Assembly: GCF_963259705.1 (NCBI RefSeq) | Contig: NC_081842.1 | Coordinates: 62,136,787 to 62,200,786 of the forward strand | Direction: 5' to 3' | Source: Myotis daubentonii | Taxonomy: Eukaryota > Chordata > Mammalia > Chiroptera > Vespertilionidae | Length of the DNA stretch: 64,000 nucleotides | Shown here: positions 31,321-42,215 of the stretch, one piece after another | Numbering within the stretch: the stretch's first letter is position 1 | How the letters are laid out: each line of letters starts with the position of its first letter | Position numbers and translations under genes: made by a program | The notes under the pieces: generated by a model | The model's input: the letters and a program-made list of their open reading frames with translations, nothing else | Told to the model about the DNA's origin: nothing | Databases searched by the model: none

Positions 31321-32887
31321 TGTTATAACGTCCAGGTGAGCATGATTGTGATTAGGATTAAAATGAGAGCCGTGAGGTTAGAGAGGGGTGTTTGGAAGTC
31401 AGCTATGGCTTGGCTTGTCGCATGGTGGTTGCCAGCTCTTGCTTCAGGGCCACACCAATTTCTCACATCTGGACTGTATCTCCGGCTCAGACCCCTACAC
31501 TCCCTGGTTGAACACGGCCCCACCTAAAAGGAGACACCGAGACACCAGCCATTTCTGAGGGAATCTGGGCCATCCTGTCGTTTTCCTGCTCCAGTACTAT
31601 TATGCCGTGCAAGATCTCTTTCAAGAAATGAGAGTGCCCTTGAAGGTATCTTTTGTAATCAAAAATGCTAATTTATTTTCCTTACTTTCTATCTTTTTCT
31701 TTTAAGATACACTTAGGATTAATAAAATAAATTGCAAGACACAATGACTTGAATCGTGGGATGCTTAAGGAATTAACTGAAACAAAAACCTTCTGAAAAC
31801 TCTGGGAGGCTTGCTGAAGGGCCTGTGATACCAGATGCCATAAACCAGGCAGCATAATGTTCATATCTAGGAATACAAGACTGATGGGAGGATTCGTTTT
31901 TACAGTCTGAGGGGGATTACAAAGGAGTGAGGGTGGAGAATCAAAATGACTCTTAAAAGAAATCATCTTGTCAAACTAATCTGACTTTTTTCTACCGCAG
32001 TGTGAATGTGCTAAAGTGGCTTGGTGCTTATTGTGCTTTAGATTAGGCATTTGCATGGCATTTTCCTCAACAGTCTGGGAAAAGTGATTTTGAACATTTT
32101 CTCCTTGTGGGGTACCGGGATCAGAGGGAGGCCTAGTTTCATAGAGTAACAGATGGATCCAGGCCTCAGCGGTGGGGAAGTTTGGCTCTGAATAAAATGG
32201 GGACTGAAGATGTCCGAACTGAAGATCTCTTTTGTGAGTAAGAGTGAGCAGGCCAGTTTGAACTGGGAGCATCTACAAGTATCAAGTATCATTAAGGTGA
32301 TAAGGAGTAGAGATGAAGGTCACCATTGGATCTTGTGACACACCTGTCACTGCACCCAGTTTATTGATTTTTTGAAGGTTGGGCCAAGGTATGAGGGTGG
32401 GGAATAGGATGTCAGAGGTTGAAGACTCACTACTTCTTGGTGTGTCCTGTTACCCTCTGTCTAACGGAGCAGTAAACACTGTCTTGGAGAATCAGATATA
32501 TAGAAGGTAGGTTGGAACTTAGGATGATCTTGACGTACTTATCAAGTGAACTTTTGTTTTTCTCCAATGTAGTTGAAATTAATTAATCATTAACAAAGTC
32601 AGGCAGGATAGAAAACTACCGTAGTGAATAAGTAAGAGTCACTTGTAATTAAATTAACAATATCCAATTATATACAAATAATTAAACTGCAAAGGATTTT
32701 TTTTAACACTTTATACTCTATGGCAGGGTAAAAGAGAAAATACTGCTTTCTTCATTTCATCTCATCTTTTTTATGTATTGTATTAAATATACATTTCTGA
32801 TTATAGTACCTGTTTTAAATAATTCTTAGCAAAGACTATACTTTCAGGGATCATTTCTATAGTTCCTTAAATAATTCTTAGCAATAA
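31321..32887. other. Unique DNA, no gene recognised
   Basis: About 1.6 kb without a named repeat. Minus frames of 94, 98 and 84 codons (31,682-32,292) lack motifs and splice context and are not called. Confidence 0.4.
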
Positions 32888-33316
32888 TCCTATCTAATAA
32901 AGAGGGAATATGCTAATTGACCCTCATGTTGTCTCAAAGATGGTGGCACGCACAGCCAATAAGAAGAGAATATGCTAATTGACTGCCACACCCTCAAAGA
33001 TGGCGGTGCTCACAGTCACAAGATGGCAGCACCTAGTACCCTCAGCCCCCCAGCCACCCAGGCCTGGCCTGAGGCACAGGCAAGCCTCAGATGGTGGCTG
33101 CCCAGCCACCCAGGGCCAGCCTGAGGCTCAGGTAACCAGGGCTGGCCGAGGCGTGAGCTGCTGGCAGTGGCAGCAGCAGAGGTGTGATGGGGCATCTCCT
33201 TCCCCTGATCACTGGGTCACCTCCTGCCCCTGAGGGCTCTTGGTCTGTGAGAGGGGGCAGGCTGGGCTGAGGGGCGCCCCCTCCAGTGCATGAATTTTCA
33301 TGCACCAGGCCTCTAG
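32888..33316 (+). mobile_element. HeliBat-like Helitron, non-autonomous
   Basis: The 5' end is TCCTATCTAATAAAGAGGGA after A. The interior repeats AATATGCTAATTGAC and CTCAAAGATGG motifs twice each. The 3' end shows palindrome TGCATGAATTTTCATGCA, then CCAGGCCTCTAG, followed by T. No coding capacity. Confidence 0.9.
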
Positions 33317-33392
33317 TATTATATGATCTGCAAGATGGGTATATCTTTCATAAAGCAAGTCTTTGAGGAATAAAATAAGTAATAATGACTAT

Positions 33393-33545
33393 AGACTGTT
33401 AAGCACTTATTATGTGCTGGATCCTATGTTAAGCATGTTTTATTTATTACCTAACAATTTTTATTCCCTAAATTTAGGGATTAGGAAACCAGAGAGGTTC
33501 TATAACATACCCAAAGTCCTAGAGTTAGAAAATGGCTAATGCCAA
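33393..33545 (-). mobile_element. MIR-like SINE fragment, antisense
   Basis: AGCACTTATTATGTGCTGGA, TTAGGAAACCAGAGAGGTTC and ATACCCAAAGTCCTAGAGTT follow the antisense MIR order. Confidence 0.65.
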
Positions 33546-34584
33546 GTGAATTCTACAGCTAGTTCCCCCCACCACTGAAAGAAAAGTGAAAAGAGGCCTC
33601 CTCTCTGAATACAGTGAATGATTTTGGATGCAGTACCAACTATTGATCTCTTCCATTCTTCTGAGGACTGGACACTTTTCCCATCTGGGAATTTTTTTCT
33701 TGAGGACAGAGGTAGTTTATGACAGATATGTTATTTATGACTATTTTTGAACTGTGATTTGGCTGTTCTGATTCTACATTTTCTGAGAGAGTCAGAAGCT
33801 TTACTGTTTGGTCTCAGGAGTTCTCTGAATTGTGGAAATGTGTTAGTTTAATCCTTGTAGCCTGTGTCTGTGACTAGATTTAAACCAGTGGTAATAGTCA
33901 ACATGCTACATGGCCATACACAACCTCACTAGCTCCTGTCCATCACACCAGGGCAGGCCCCCACTGGTACATCTCTTGCAAGAATATTATAAGGAAGCAA
34001 CAGCTACATGATGGAATAGTGGTTCCTTCCATGATGTGGTAGAAGGTATGGGGGCAACAATTATTGTTTGTTTTATCTTTTTTCTAGAGACAGGATTTTG
34101 ATTCCTAAGGGTTTTATAGCCCTTAAGAATCAAAATATTCTTTTAGGTAGTTCTTGCTAAATAATACAGTTACCTTTTATTAATCGTTTATTGTATACTA
34201 AGTCAGACTTCATTTAAAATATGTCAGCTCTAAATATTAGCTCTAAATATGGCCACTATCATTTTACTCCCAATAGTATTTGCCCACACACTCCCTACCC
34301 TCAACCTGGACAGATGATCCTAACAAATTTTTGCCAACGCAGAGGCCATCTGCTTTTATTTTTTTGTCTTTCTACCCATAAGAGGTTATGCTTATAAAGA
34401 GAGCTTTAAAAAGTCTCTTCCAAGTAGCAGAACTATAGTTTTAACTTGGCTGTAGCTAATGGTGAAGCCCATGTTCTTAACCATCATCCTTTTCTACTTC
34501 CAGTGAGATGACCATGCTTTAGGCTCTTTAGGTTTTAGATTTTAGAACTAGGAGTTGAAGCTTTCATTCAACTCCTGGTTCTAA
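33546..34584. other. Unique DNA with one strong inverted repeat
   Basis: No gene or repeat family recognised. It contains a near-perfect 17-bp stem at 34,095-34,136. Confidence 0.4.
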
Positions 34585-34978
34585 TCCTATATAATAAAAG
34601 CTTAATATGCAAATCGACCAAACAGCCCAACTACTGGTGGAATGGCCAGTCGCTATGATGCACACTGACCACCAGGGGGCAGACGCTCAATGAAGAAGCC
34701 GCCCCCAGCCCACAGGCCCCAGACCAGCCGAGGCAGGTGTGGGAAGGGGGGGGGGAGGAGAGGGGAGTGATCACCCTGCTGGTCGCCCCACAGAGGGAGG
34801 CAACCTGTGGTGGCAGTGAGGGGTGGGGCCAGCTAGCAGGCAGCGCCTGGCCAGCCAAAGTGAGTGTGTGTGTGTGGGGGCCCTGATCACCCTGCCGGTT
34901 GTCCCACAGATTGGCCCTGATCGCTGGCCAGGCCTAGGGACCCTATCCATGCATGATTTTCATGCATCTACCCTCTAG
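34585..34978 (+). mobile_element. HeliBat-like Helitron, non-autonomous
   Basis: The 5' end is TCCTATATAATAAAAGCTTA after A. The internal ACTGACCACCAGGGGGCAGA block is shared with the chimeric element at 21,349. The 3' palindrome is ATGCATGATTTTCATGCAT, then CTACCCTCTAG followed by T. Confidence 0.9.
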
Positions 34979-35135
34979 TTGAATATAAGTAAAAATAAAG
35001 CTGAACACTTTATATGAATATGGATACTTATGGAATTCTTTATGTAAGTTTATAATCATGTTGGCATGCACACACACACACCCACCATATGGGTATATGT
35101 CAAAAGCAGAGGTGTTCTCCCTCTGTCCCCTGCTA

Positions 35136-35138
35136 AAC

Positions 35139-35193
<55 letters not shown>

Positions 35194-35219
35194 TGTTTGT
35201 GTGTTTGTGTGTATGTGTG
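35136..35219 (+). repeat. (GA)n then (GT)n-like microsatellite
   Basis: About 25 GA units pass directly into GTGTGTTTGTGTGTTTGTG. A short (CA)n lies at 35,070-35,082. Confidence 0.95.
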
Positions 35220-35377
35220 TTATTTGAATTAGTTAACTCTAGCTGGTGGGACTTTTAAAAACAATAACATTTTACTTGTAAAAGTGAAATTAAAAAGATT
35301 TGTTTAATGAGTCAGGGATTTATTTAAAACATGTTTTTTGTCTAAGTACTTGGTATGAAAGCAAGGGAGCCTGTTTT

Positions 35378-35643
35378 ATTTTATTATTATTTTTTTTAAA
35401 TCCTCACCCAAGGGTATTTTTGCGTTGATTTCTAGAGAGAATGAAAGGGGTGGGGGAAAGAGAAACATTGACTTGATTGAGAGAATTCAGTTGGTTGCCT
35501 CCCACATGTGCCCTTCCCCACTCCAGGCCAGGGAACCTGCAACTGAGGAAGGAGGAACATGCCCTTGACCAGGAGTTCAGCCTATGGAGACCCTTTGGTC
35601 CTCAGGCTGATGCTCTAAATACTGAGTCAAACCAGCCAGGACA
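35378..35643 (-). mobile_element. tRNA-derived SINE, older, antisense
   Basis: Tail side AATCCTCACCCAAGGGTATT, body GTTGGTTGCCTCCCACATGT, reversed B-box region GACCAGGAGTTCAGCC, head GAGTCAAACCAGCCAGGAC. Degraded Pol III boxes. Flanks share GGGAGCCTGTTTTA-like text with the next SINE. Confidence 0.8.
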
Positions 35644-35657
35644 GGAGCCTGGTTGTT

Positions 35658-35688
35658 TGTTTTTTTCCTTACCCAAGGACATATTCAC

Positions 35689-35740
<52 letters not shown>

Positions 35741-35897
35741 CATTGATGTGAGAGAGAAATATCAAGCCGTTGCCTCCCCTACAACACCCAACCAGGGTGA
35801 ACCCACTACCTAGGTATGAGCCCTGACAGGAATTGAACGCACAACTTTTCAGTGTATAGGATGACACTCTATCCAACTAAACCACAACAATGGCCAG
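35658..35897 (-). mobile_element. tRNA-derived SINE with (GA)n, antisense
   Basis: Tail side CCTTACCCAAGGACATATTC, GA run (35,693-35,738), body CGTTGCCTCCCCTACAACAC, reversed B box GGAATTGAACGC, head ACCACAACAATGGCCAGTG. Right flank GGGAGCCTGTTTTTG repeats the left flanks of this SINE pair. Confidence 0.82.
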
Positions 35898-36460
35898 TGT
35901 GGAAGGGAGCCTGTTTTTGTTGGAATCTCAAGATTTGGGTTCTCATCTGACTAAGTCACCAACTGCTTGGTTGACGCAAAGAGAATCTTCGGTTGACTCA
36001 AGGAGAATCGTTCTACCTTCTTTATACAGGATAGGTAATTTTGAGAGTTGAACTAGACTGCTTATAAGCTGACTTTGAGCTCTAAACAGTCATACATTTG
36101 TGAAAATAATTATTTCCACCCTGAAACATATAAAGGAGTCTTCTCTTTAAAGAGAGACACCTATTATGATATAAGCAAAATGAAATTTATTGATTAATTG
36201 CAATAAAGAACACTACATAGGCAGCTTTGAGATGGCAGCACATGAGGTGAGTAATATTTTTTTATTGCTTATGGGTTGGGGGACAGAAGTTGTTAGGGTA
36301 GAATATCAGAAGTGGATGAGTCTTTGAATTTATTGATTTCTGACAGCCAGGGTCGATGTCCGTGGATGAACAAGGAAGTGTTATGCGAATTACAGATGTT
36401 CTGTGGTTGTAACTGTATACCTAATGGGCACCATTGTTCTAGTTTTCACCTGTCATACTG
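35898..36460. other. No feature recognised
   Basis: Unique-looking AT-rich DNA with a poly-T stretch near 36,258. Confidence 0.4.
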
Positions 36461-36939
36461 TTAGTCTGGGATCTGTGAGGAGTATGAAACTTCCCTCAGG
36501 TCCTTTCAGCTGATCTAAATAATAATTAAAATCTACAAGAGACAAATGAACAAGAGAAAATAACCAAATTTAATTTTATATGTATGCACAGGATCCCTAC
36601 ATACCAGTGCATGAGAGGTTCATCAGCAGAAAGTTAAAATTAGGTATATGTGGCATTCCAAGATAAGGATTGGGTAAGATGCCTTTGGGGATTCAAAGGG
36701 TCATTGCAGGATGATAAGAAGAGCAGGTGTTCATTAATTAGAAGTTTTTCCTGCTCCATAGATAGGTCATAAGTTGTTATTTCTGTTGATAACTCTTATT
36801 ATGGGCAAGGTCCCTAATTTAAATTAAAGAGAGGTTGAAGTTTCTTGTGAGCCTGCAGGGTCTTCAGTTGAAAATAACTCACATGCCAATGTGGCACATT
36901 TTGGGGAGGCTGGTTCTGAATTCCTACAGTTCTCCAGAG
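36461..36939 (-). mobile_element. Possible ERV1/MER-type LTR fragment, antisense
   Basis: Contains GAACAAGAGAAAATAACCAA, ATTTAATTTTATATGTATGC and ATGTGGCACATTTTGGGGAG, loosely resembling antisense LTRs of class I ERVs. Boundaries not established. Confidence 0.3.
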
Positions 36940-37020
36940 AATCATAACTAATTTACATATATAATTTATACAGAACATATACATTCCTTATATATAATAT
37001 ACATTTATTATTACCTATTA

Positions 37021-37566
37021 CACTGAGTGGCCAGATTATTATGACGACCTGATGTTTGTAGGCAAATTAGCTATAATTTCCCGCTGAAGTTGCTAGAGGC
37101 CCAGATCGTTATAAACGTCTGAATAGCACAACATACCTAAGCATCGTTGCTGATCAAGTTCATCCTATCATGTTGATGGTGTATCCCAATGGAGATGGCT
37201 TCTTCCAACAAGACAATGCGCCATGCCACGGTGCTCGTATTGTGCAGGAGTGCTTTCAAGAACATGAGGGAGACTTTACCTTGCTGAAGTGGCCCCCACA
37301 ATCACCAGATCTCAATCCAATTGAGCATTTGTGGGACGAAGTTAAAAGAGCCATCAGGCAGCTGGTTCCACACCATCAAATCTCACAGAACTGGACAGTG
37401 CTATTCATCAGGCATGGTATTAGCTTCCTCGCATCACCTTTCAACATCTCGTGGAGTCAATGCCAAGAAGAATCGCCACAGTATTGAAGGCCAAAGGTGG
37501 CCCAATGAAATACTGATGGGGTGGTCATAATAATCTGGTCGGTCATAATAATCTGGCCACTCAGTG
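37021..37566 (+). mobile_element. Tc1/mariner element, internally deleted, 546 bp
   Basis: Terminal inverted repeats of about 25 bp (CACTGAGTGGCCAGATTATT at the left; its complement at the right end) are flanked by TA on both sides (37,019-37,020; 37,567-37,568). The inner part of the right repeat is duplicated in tandem (GGTCATAATAATCTGG at 37,523 and 37,541). A weaker internal copy near the left end (GGCCCAGATCGTTATAAACG, 37,100) hints at an IR/DR-like arrangement. It retains only the C-terminal half of a transposase gene. Confidence 0.92.
37160..37516 (+). pseudogene. Tc1/mariner transposase C-terminal relic, DD36E-type spacing
   Basis: The frame from 37,170 contains the second catalytic Asp in FQQDNAPCH and the third catalytic Glu in SPDLNPIEHLW. 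I count 36 residues between them, i.e. DD36E rather than the DD34E of classic Tc1. The C-terminus continues in another frame (SMPRRIATVLKAKGG, stop near 37,516), so there is at least one frameshift. The DNA-binding N-terminus and first Asp are deleted. Non-functional. Confidence 0.85.
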
Positions 37567-37959
37567 TATGTATAATACATTTATTATATTCATTCATTAA
37601 TTCATTCAAAGTATTTGGCTCATGCAATTATGGAGGCTGAGAAGTCCTAATATCTGTAGCTGATAAGCTAGGAGAGCCAATGGTATACATTTCCAATCCT
37701 AATCTTGAGTATGAAGGCAGAAGACAGGTGTCCTCCTGTCATACGGAGGGGGCCCACCCTCACTGGGGAGGACAATCTGCTTTACTCAGCCTACCTATCC
37801 AAATGTTAGTCTCACCCAGAAACACCCTCACAGACATGTCCAGAATATCTAATCAAATTCCCATAGCCCAGTCAAGCTCACACATAAAATTAGTATCACC
37901 CCTACCATTTTTAATGAACTATACATTTCTCTGGGACTTCTTGGTGACAGGAATTGTGA

Positions 37960-38060
37960 CTTGTTAATAACCAATATAGCATAGGAGCTGGCCTATATGT
38001 CATAGGTACTTAATACATGTTTGTTCAAGAGTGAGTGAACAAATGAATGAAAAGAAATTG
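37960..38060 (+). mobile_element. L2 LINE 3' end
   Basis: GTCATAGGTACTTAATACAT and TGTTTGTTCAAGAGTGAGTG followed by AACAAATGAATGAA give the L2 terminus in sense. Confidence 0.6.
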
Positions 38061-38544
38061 AAAGTGGTCTAGTGTAGCTTAGATTGGGGGTGGGTAAGGA
38101 TGGGAGCTGGGTAAAGATTTCTTCTACCTTATAGAAAATTGATACCATTATTTTCTGAGGGGGAGACCTTTTCAAAACTGCTCCATTTACTGTTGCTTAT
38201 TTGAATTGATGTGACATTCCAAAGTTGGTATTTCTTAATAGCTGTGATTAGCATATCCAAATACTTCTCCAATGACTTCTGCAACATATTTCTTTTGTCT
38301 GAAGTTTTATTACGATTTAGATTGGTAATTGTGAGGAGCCAGGCTAGAAGTTTTATTTTTATTCCTTTTGCTGGTTGAAACATCATTGTGTAAATGGATA
38401 TCCCAGGCATGGGGTGTCCTACCCCCAGGGACAAGAATCAGTTCAAAATTCCTATAATTGAGAAAACACAATTTGAAATACAATTTATGGTTACAAAACC
38501 CTTGTAGGTCCCATAAGGAAACAAACTCTACTCAAGGTCTGTCC
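38061..38544. other. No feature recognised
   Basis: Includes a 101-codon minus frame (38,129-38,434) without recognisable motif; not called. Confidence 0.35.
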
Positions 38545-38780
38545 TTAGGCATAAATTGTGTTTAATTTGCTTGGCCAGGCTTTTCTTCATGCGTACTGCA
38601 GAGGGAAACTGCAAGGCATCTCAGACCTTGTCCCAGTGCTCAATTAAAAGTCTGAATTAATAAAGCTGTCTTAATTGGATTGACAGAACTAGCAATATGA
38701 CCTCATCACCCAGTTACACCTCTCTAATCCTGGGTTTAATTTCCATAAAGGACAGATAGGAACTAGCACATTCCCGTTTT
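38545..38780. promoter_or_regulatory. Candidate conserved noncoding element
   Basis: Repeat-free, dense in homeodomain-like cores: TGTTTAATTTGCTTGG, GCTCAATTAAAAGTC, GAATTAATAAAGC, CTTAATTGGATTGACAG. Enhancer-like composition. Conservation untested. Confidence 0.28.
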
Positions 38781-39469
38781 CTTAATAACATCCCACATTC
38801 GCGGTTATAACATTCAGTGCCCCAGCTCACAACTTTATCTACCAATCTAGAGTGTGTTCTGGAGCTAGTTAAATTAACTTAGCTATCAAAATGCTAAGCT
38901 TGATAGCTCATTTATCTTTCTGTCTCACAACTCGACATTACAATACAGTAGTGATTGATCTTGCATCTTCCAGGTACCATATAGTATAAAAACCAAGAGA
39001 AGATTAATTAAAAGCTGTCTTACCCAGACAGGTTTTTAAATAAGTTTTAGATTTACACTATATATCAGCTGAAGCAGAAAGAGATTCTAAAACCAGGAGC
39101 TCTGAAACATCAATTGGATTTTTCTTTTATGCGGAATATGTATGCAGTAGTCCTGATGACCATTATTATTCTTTCACAAGCGTTGAATACCAAAAGAAGG
39201 CATAAAGACTCTGCAATAAATGTCCTCTAGCTGTCTCCATTCCAACACAGCATAACATATGGTACAGAGAACATGTTGTTGTACAAATGTTTTACACGCA
39301 CAATCATAACTACTTAAAAGTTTGCTTTATAATCTTTTTTATGGATTTGGAAGCTTGAGAAATTTTAAGTGAATATGAATGAAAATCCCAGGACTGGGAA
39401 AGAGGAAAAATTCACATATAAAGGTGTCTTTTATGAATTAGTGAGAGGTATTTACAATAATAATAATTG
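38781..39469. other. AT-rich unique DNA
   Basis: No gene or repeat recognised. Confidence 0.4.
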
Positions 39470-39690
39470 TAGCTACCACTGAGTGCATTATTGTGCCACA
39501 TGACTTATTTACATTATCTCCAAACTTTAGAGTAATTTTAAAAGGTTAAGTATTATTGTGCCCATTTTACAGATGGAGAAACTGATGTCCTGCAAGGTTA
39601 AGTTCTGTGGCCAAAACCTAGTGGCCAGTTATCAGCAGAGTTGGAATTTACATTACAAGCTGCTTTACTTCCACCTCCCTGCAGAGCAGC
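39470..39690 (-). mobile_element. MIR SINE, antisense
   Basis: CCACTGAGTGCATTATTGTG, TGTGCCCATTTTACAGATGG, AGAAACTGATGTCCTGCAAG and CAGTTATCAGCAGAGTTGGA follow the antisense MIR order over about 220 bp. Confidence 0.8.
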
Positions 39691-39711
39691 AAACACATCT
39701 ACTTACATTTT

Positions 39712-39965
39712 CTCTCTTAGTATGTTTGGGCGGCTATAACAAAATACCACAGACTTGGTAGCTTATAAACAACAGAAGTTTACCTCTCACAGTTCTGGAG
39801 GCTGGAAGTTCAGGATCGTGATGCCAGCAATATCCAGGGAGGACCCTCTTCCGGGGGCCCCCTCATTGTGAGACTTCTCATTGTGTCCTCACATGGAAAA
39901 CATGGCTGGAGGTCTCTCTGGAGCCTATTTTGTGAGGACACTAATCCCATTCATGAGGGCTTTGA
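39712..39965 (-). mobile_element. MLT1/MST-like (ERVL-MaLR) LTR, antisense
   Basis: TTTGGGCGGCTATAACAAAA, TACCACAGACTTGGTAGCTT, CTCACAGTTCTGGAGGCTGG, TTGTGTCCTCACATGGAAAA and CACTAATCCCATTCATGAGG are classic antisense MaLR LTR text. Truncated at its right end. Confidence 0.8.
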
Positions 39966-40489
39966 GACGTTTTGATAGCCAATAAAATATTTGGTTTATG
40001 TAGGCTGATCAAGCTTAAGCTCTCTGTTTACCAGCACTTGTTGCTTCCATGGGATGTGCCACATCTTCTAAGCAGTGCTCCTCTCTAGTCATCCAAGGGG
40101 TTCTTTTTGGACTTGGGGCCCCACCTTACTTAATAGTCTTAATGGGCAAAAGTTCCTGTTTTGATTTGAGTATTTAAGTCCCTTGACAAGAAAATCATCA
40201 AGTCCTGTTTTTTCTACATTTAAAATGAAGAGCTGAGTTATCCTCGCAAAGCTTTAAACTAAGAAATCCCAAAGATGCTTATAGATTCACTGTAAAGGGA
40301 ACACGATTATACCATCATCTCTCTCCTTTACAATCATAAGCACCCACCATATACCATGAATAACTGTACTGAAAATATCTGTAGGTTTTTATTATTTAAG
40401 ATGAAGTGAAGTCTTCTCTAACTTTAACCAGAAAAAAAGGAAAGGAAAATAAAATTCACTGAGCACCTAGTAAGCAATAAGCTGTGTTC
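39966..40489. other. No feature recognised
   Basis: Unique-looking DNA; may include the degraded remainder of the LTR to its left. Confidence 0.4.
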
Positions 40490-40690
40490 CCTACAACCTA
40501 ATTTGTGCAGAGAATCTTCTGAATATCAGGCTCCGTGCTAGGCACTTATGTGAATACAAAGACTTTTAAGATACATTTTTTTCCCTGAAGGATCTCCTGG
40601 TCTAATAGGAGAATAAGATTATATCTACACACCAAACAAATATGTAAAATAATCACTCAAAGACATGATCAATGAGAAAACAATCTTCTT
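40490..40690 (-). mobile_element. L2 LINE fragment, antisense
   Basis: CAGGCTCCGTGCTAGGCACT, CCCTGAAGGATCTCCTGGTC and CTACACACCAAACAAATATG match the antisense L2 3' region. Confidence 0.55.
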
Positions 40691-40868
40691 CAATAATGTG
40701 GACATTTGTCTTATTGGCTAATTCTCAAGTTAGAATTTGGATTAATTTCCAGGAGGTAGTGAACCCTGGCCCCTCCTCTGGGTAATATTTCTCCTCAGGG
40801 TCAGTGCTTGCCAATAACCACAATGTAGCAAGGGGACAAAGCAAACCCCAGGGTTTTACTCTGGAGGT

Positions 40869-40915
40869 AAAAACAAACAAACAAACAAACAAACAAACAA
40901 ACAAACAAACAAAAA
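40869..40915 (+). repeat. (CAAA)n microsatellite
   Basis: About 11 perfect CAAA units. Confidence 0.97.
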
Positions 40916-40994
40916 CAGTCCCTAAGTTCCCTGTACAGACAGGCATGTGTGTACAGTTTGAGACTCATTGATCTTCAAGAGTCAAATATCCTTC

Positions 40995-41895
40995 TAGCCC
41001 TCTGTAATGGGCAGAATTCTAAAGACGTACTGTCCCCCCCCCCCCCCAGCCCTCAGATTTCTATCCTCTGGTTATTCAAACAAACATTAATCTAGATGCT
41101 GCTGTAAAGGGACGTTGCAGGTGTAATTAAATACTCAAGTTAGTTGATCTTGAAATACAGAGATTACCTGAATGAACCTCTATCATATGAAATCATTAAA
41201 AAGAAGAGTTTTCTCTGGCTAGCCATGGAAGAGGAAGTCAGGGGGATGTAAGCACAAGAGGGATTTGATGCGCTGTTGCTGGCCTGAGGATGGAGGGAGC
41301 CATAGGACAAGGAGAGGAGGTGACTTTTAGAAGCTGTAAGTGGCCCTCAGCTGACAACCAGCAAGGAAATGGGACCTCAGTATGACGATCCCAAGGAACT
41401 AAGTTCTGGCAGCAACACGAATGAAATCAGAATTAGGGTCTTTCCCAGGTGTCTGTGGAAGAGCCAAGCCTGGCTGATACCTCAATTTCAGTCTTATGCC
41501 ACCTGAGCAGAGAACCCAGTGGAGAGTGTCTGGATTTTTGATGTACAGAGTTATGAGCTAATAAAGCAATATTGCTTTAAATCAGTGATTTTCAACCTTT
41601 TTTTCATCTCATGGCACACATAAACTGATTACTAAAATTTGGTGGCACATCAATAAATATATTTTTGCTATCTGACCAAAACAGAGGTACAATTTTGATT
41701 TATTCACATCAGACGGCCATTATTGTGTTGGCTATTGTCATTTTTTTAATTTGATAATCCAAGGGAAAAGAGGTCAGTGCCCCTGGCTAAATGAACAGTC
41801 ATTGCATGTTTTAAAATTCTTGTGGCACACTGGTTAAAAATCGCTGCTTTAAATTAAGTTTGTGCTAATTTGTTATACAGCAGTAGGGCACTGAT
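40995..41895 (+). mobile_element. MLT1-like (ERVL-MaLR) LTR interrupted by a hAT element
   Basis: Plus-strand blocks match the copy at 14,240: CCTCTGTAATGGGCAGAATT, GCAGGTGTAATTAAATACTC, AAGAAGAGTTTTCTCTGGCT, CTGACAACCAGCAAGGAAAT, GGAACTAAGTTCTGGCAGCA. The 3' end GTGCTAATTTGTTATACAGC lies beyond the hAT insert at 41,583-41,846. A poly-C run at 41,033-41,047 interrupts its 5' part. Confidence 0.7.
41583..41846 (+). mobile_element. Non-autonomous hAT element, 264 bp, nested in LTR
   Basis: Ends CAGTGATTTTCAACC and GGTTAAAAATCGCTG form terminal inverted repeats. A perfect 8-bp duplication CTTTAAAT lies on both sides (41,575-41,582; 41,847-41,854). The body includes CTCATGGCACACATAAACTG and GGTGGCACATCAATAAATAT. 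No transposase encoded. It is younger than the LTR it interrupts. Confidence 0.9.
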
Positions 41896-42029
41896 ACACC
41901 ATTAAACCCATGGAGGCTCTCTGTCCAAGCTTCTGCTCTCAGGGACTATCTATTCTCTGAAGAAAAGGGGAAACTTCCATTTATGTGGCAGTCAACTTGA
42001 AGTTAAAAAAAAAATCCTAAACTTTAGGG

Positions 42030-42215
42030 TCTCACAACTGGATTAAAGTCCTGCGTCTGCCATTTGCCCACTGTGCTACCTGGGTAACCCCTCTCAGCCT
42101 TGTTGGCTACCCCTGCAAAATAGGCTTAGTCCTCTTTATTGAGCAGGGATATCATGCAGATGAAATGAGTAGTATGTGAAGTGTAGTGAGTGCTCACTAA
42201 GACCTATTTTTAATA
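42030..42215 (+). mobile_element. MIR SINE fragment
   Basis: CTGGATTAAAGTCCTGCGTC, GTGCTACCTGGGTAACCCCT and GAGTAGTATGTGAAGTGTAG follow the sense MIR layout. Confidence 0.6.

Larger units (their letters stand above)
36940..37905 (-). mobile_element. ERVL/MaLR-type LTR, antisense, split by a Tc1/mariner element
   Basis: Antisense LTR landmarks flank the Tc1 insert: CTCCAGAGAATCATAACT (36,943) on the left; on the right TTTGGCTCATGCAATTATGG, AGGCTGAGAAGTCCTAATAT, GGAGGACAATCTGCTTTACT, ACACCCTCACAGACATGTCC and CACACATAAAATTAGTATCAC. The LTR is older than the Tc1/mariner insertion. No viral genes attached. Confidence 0.65.
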
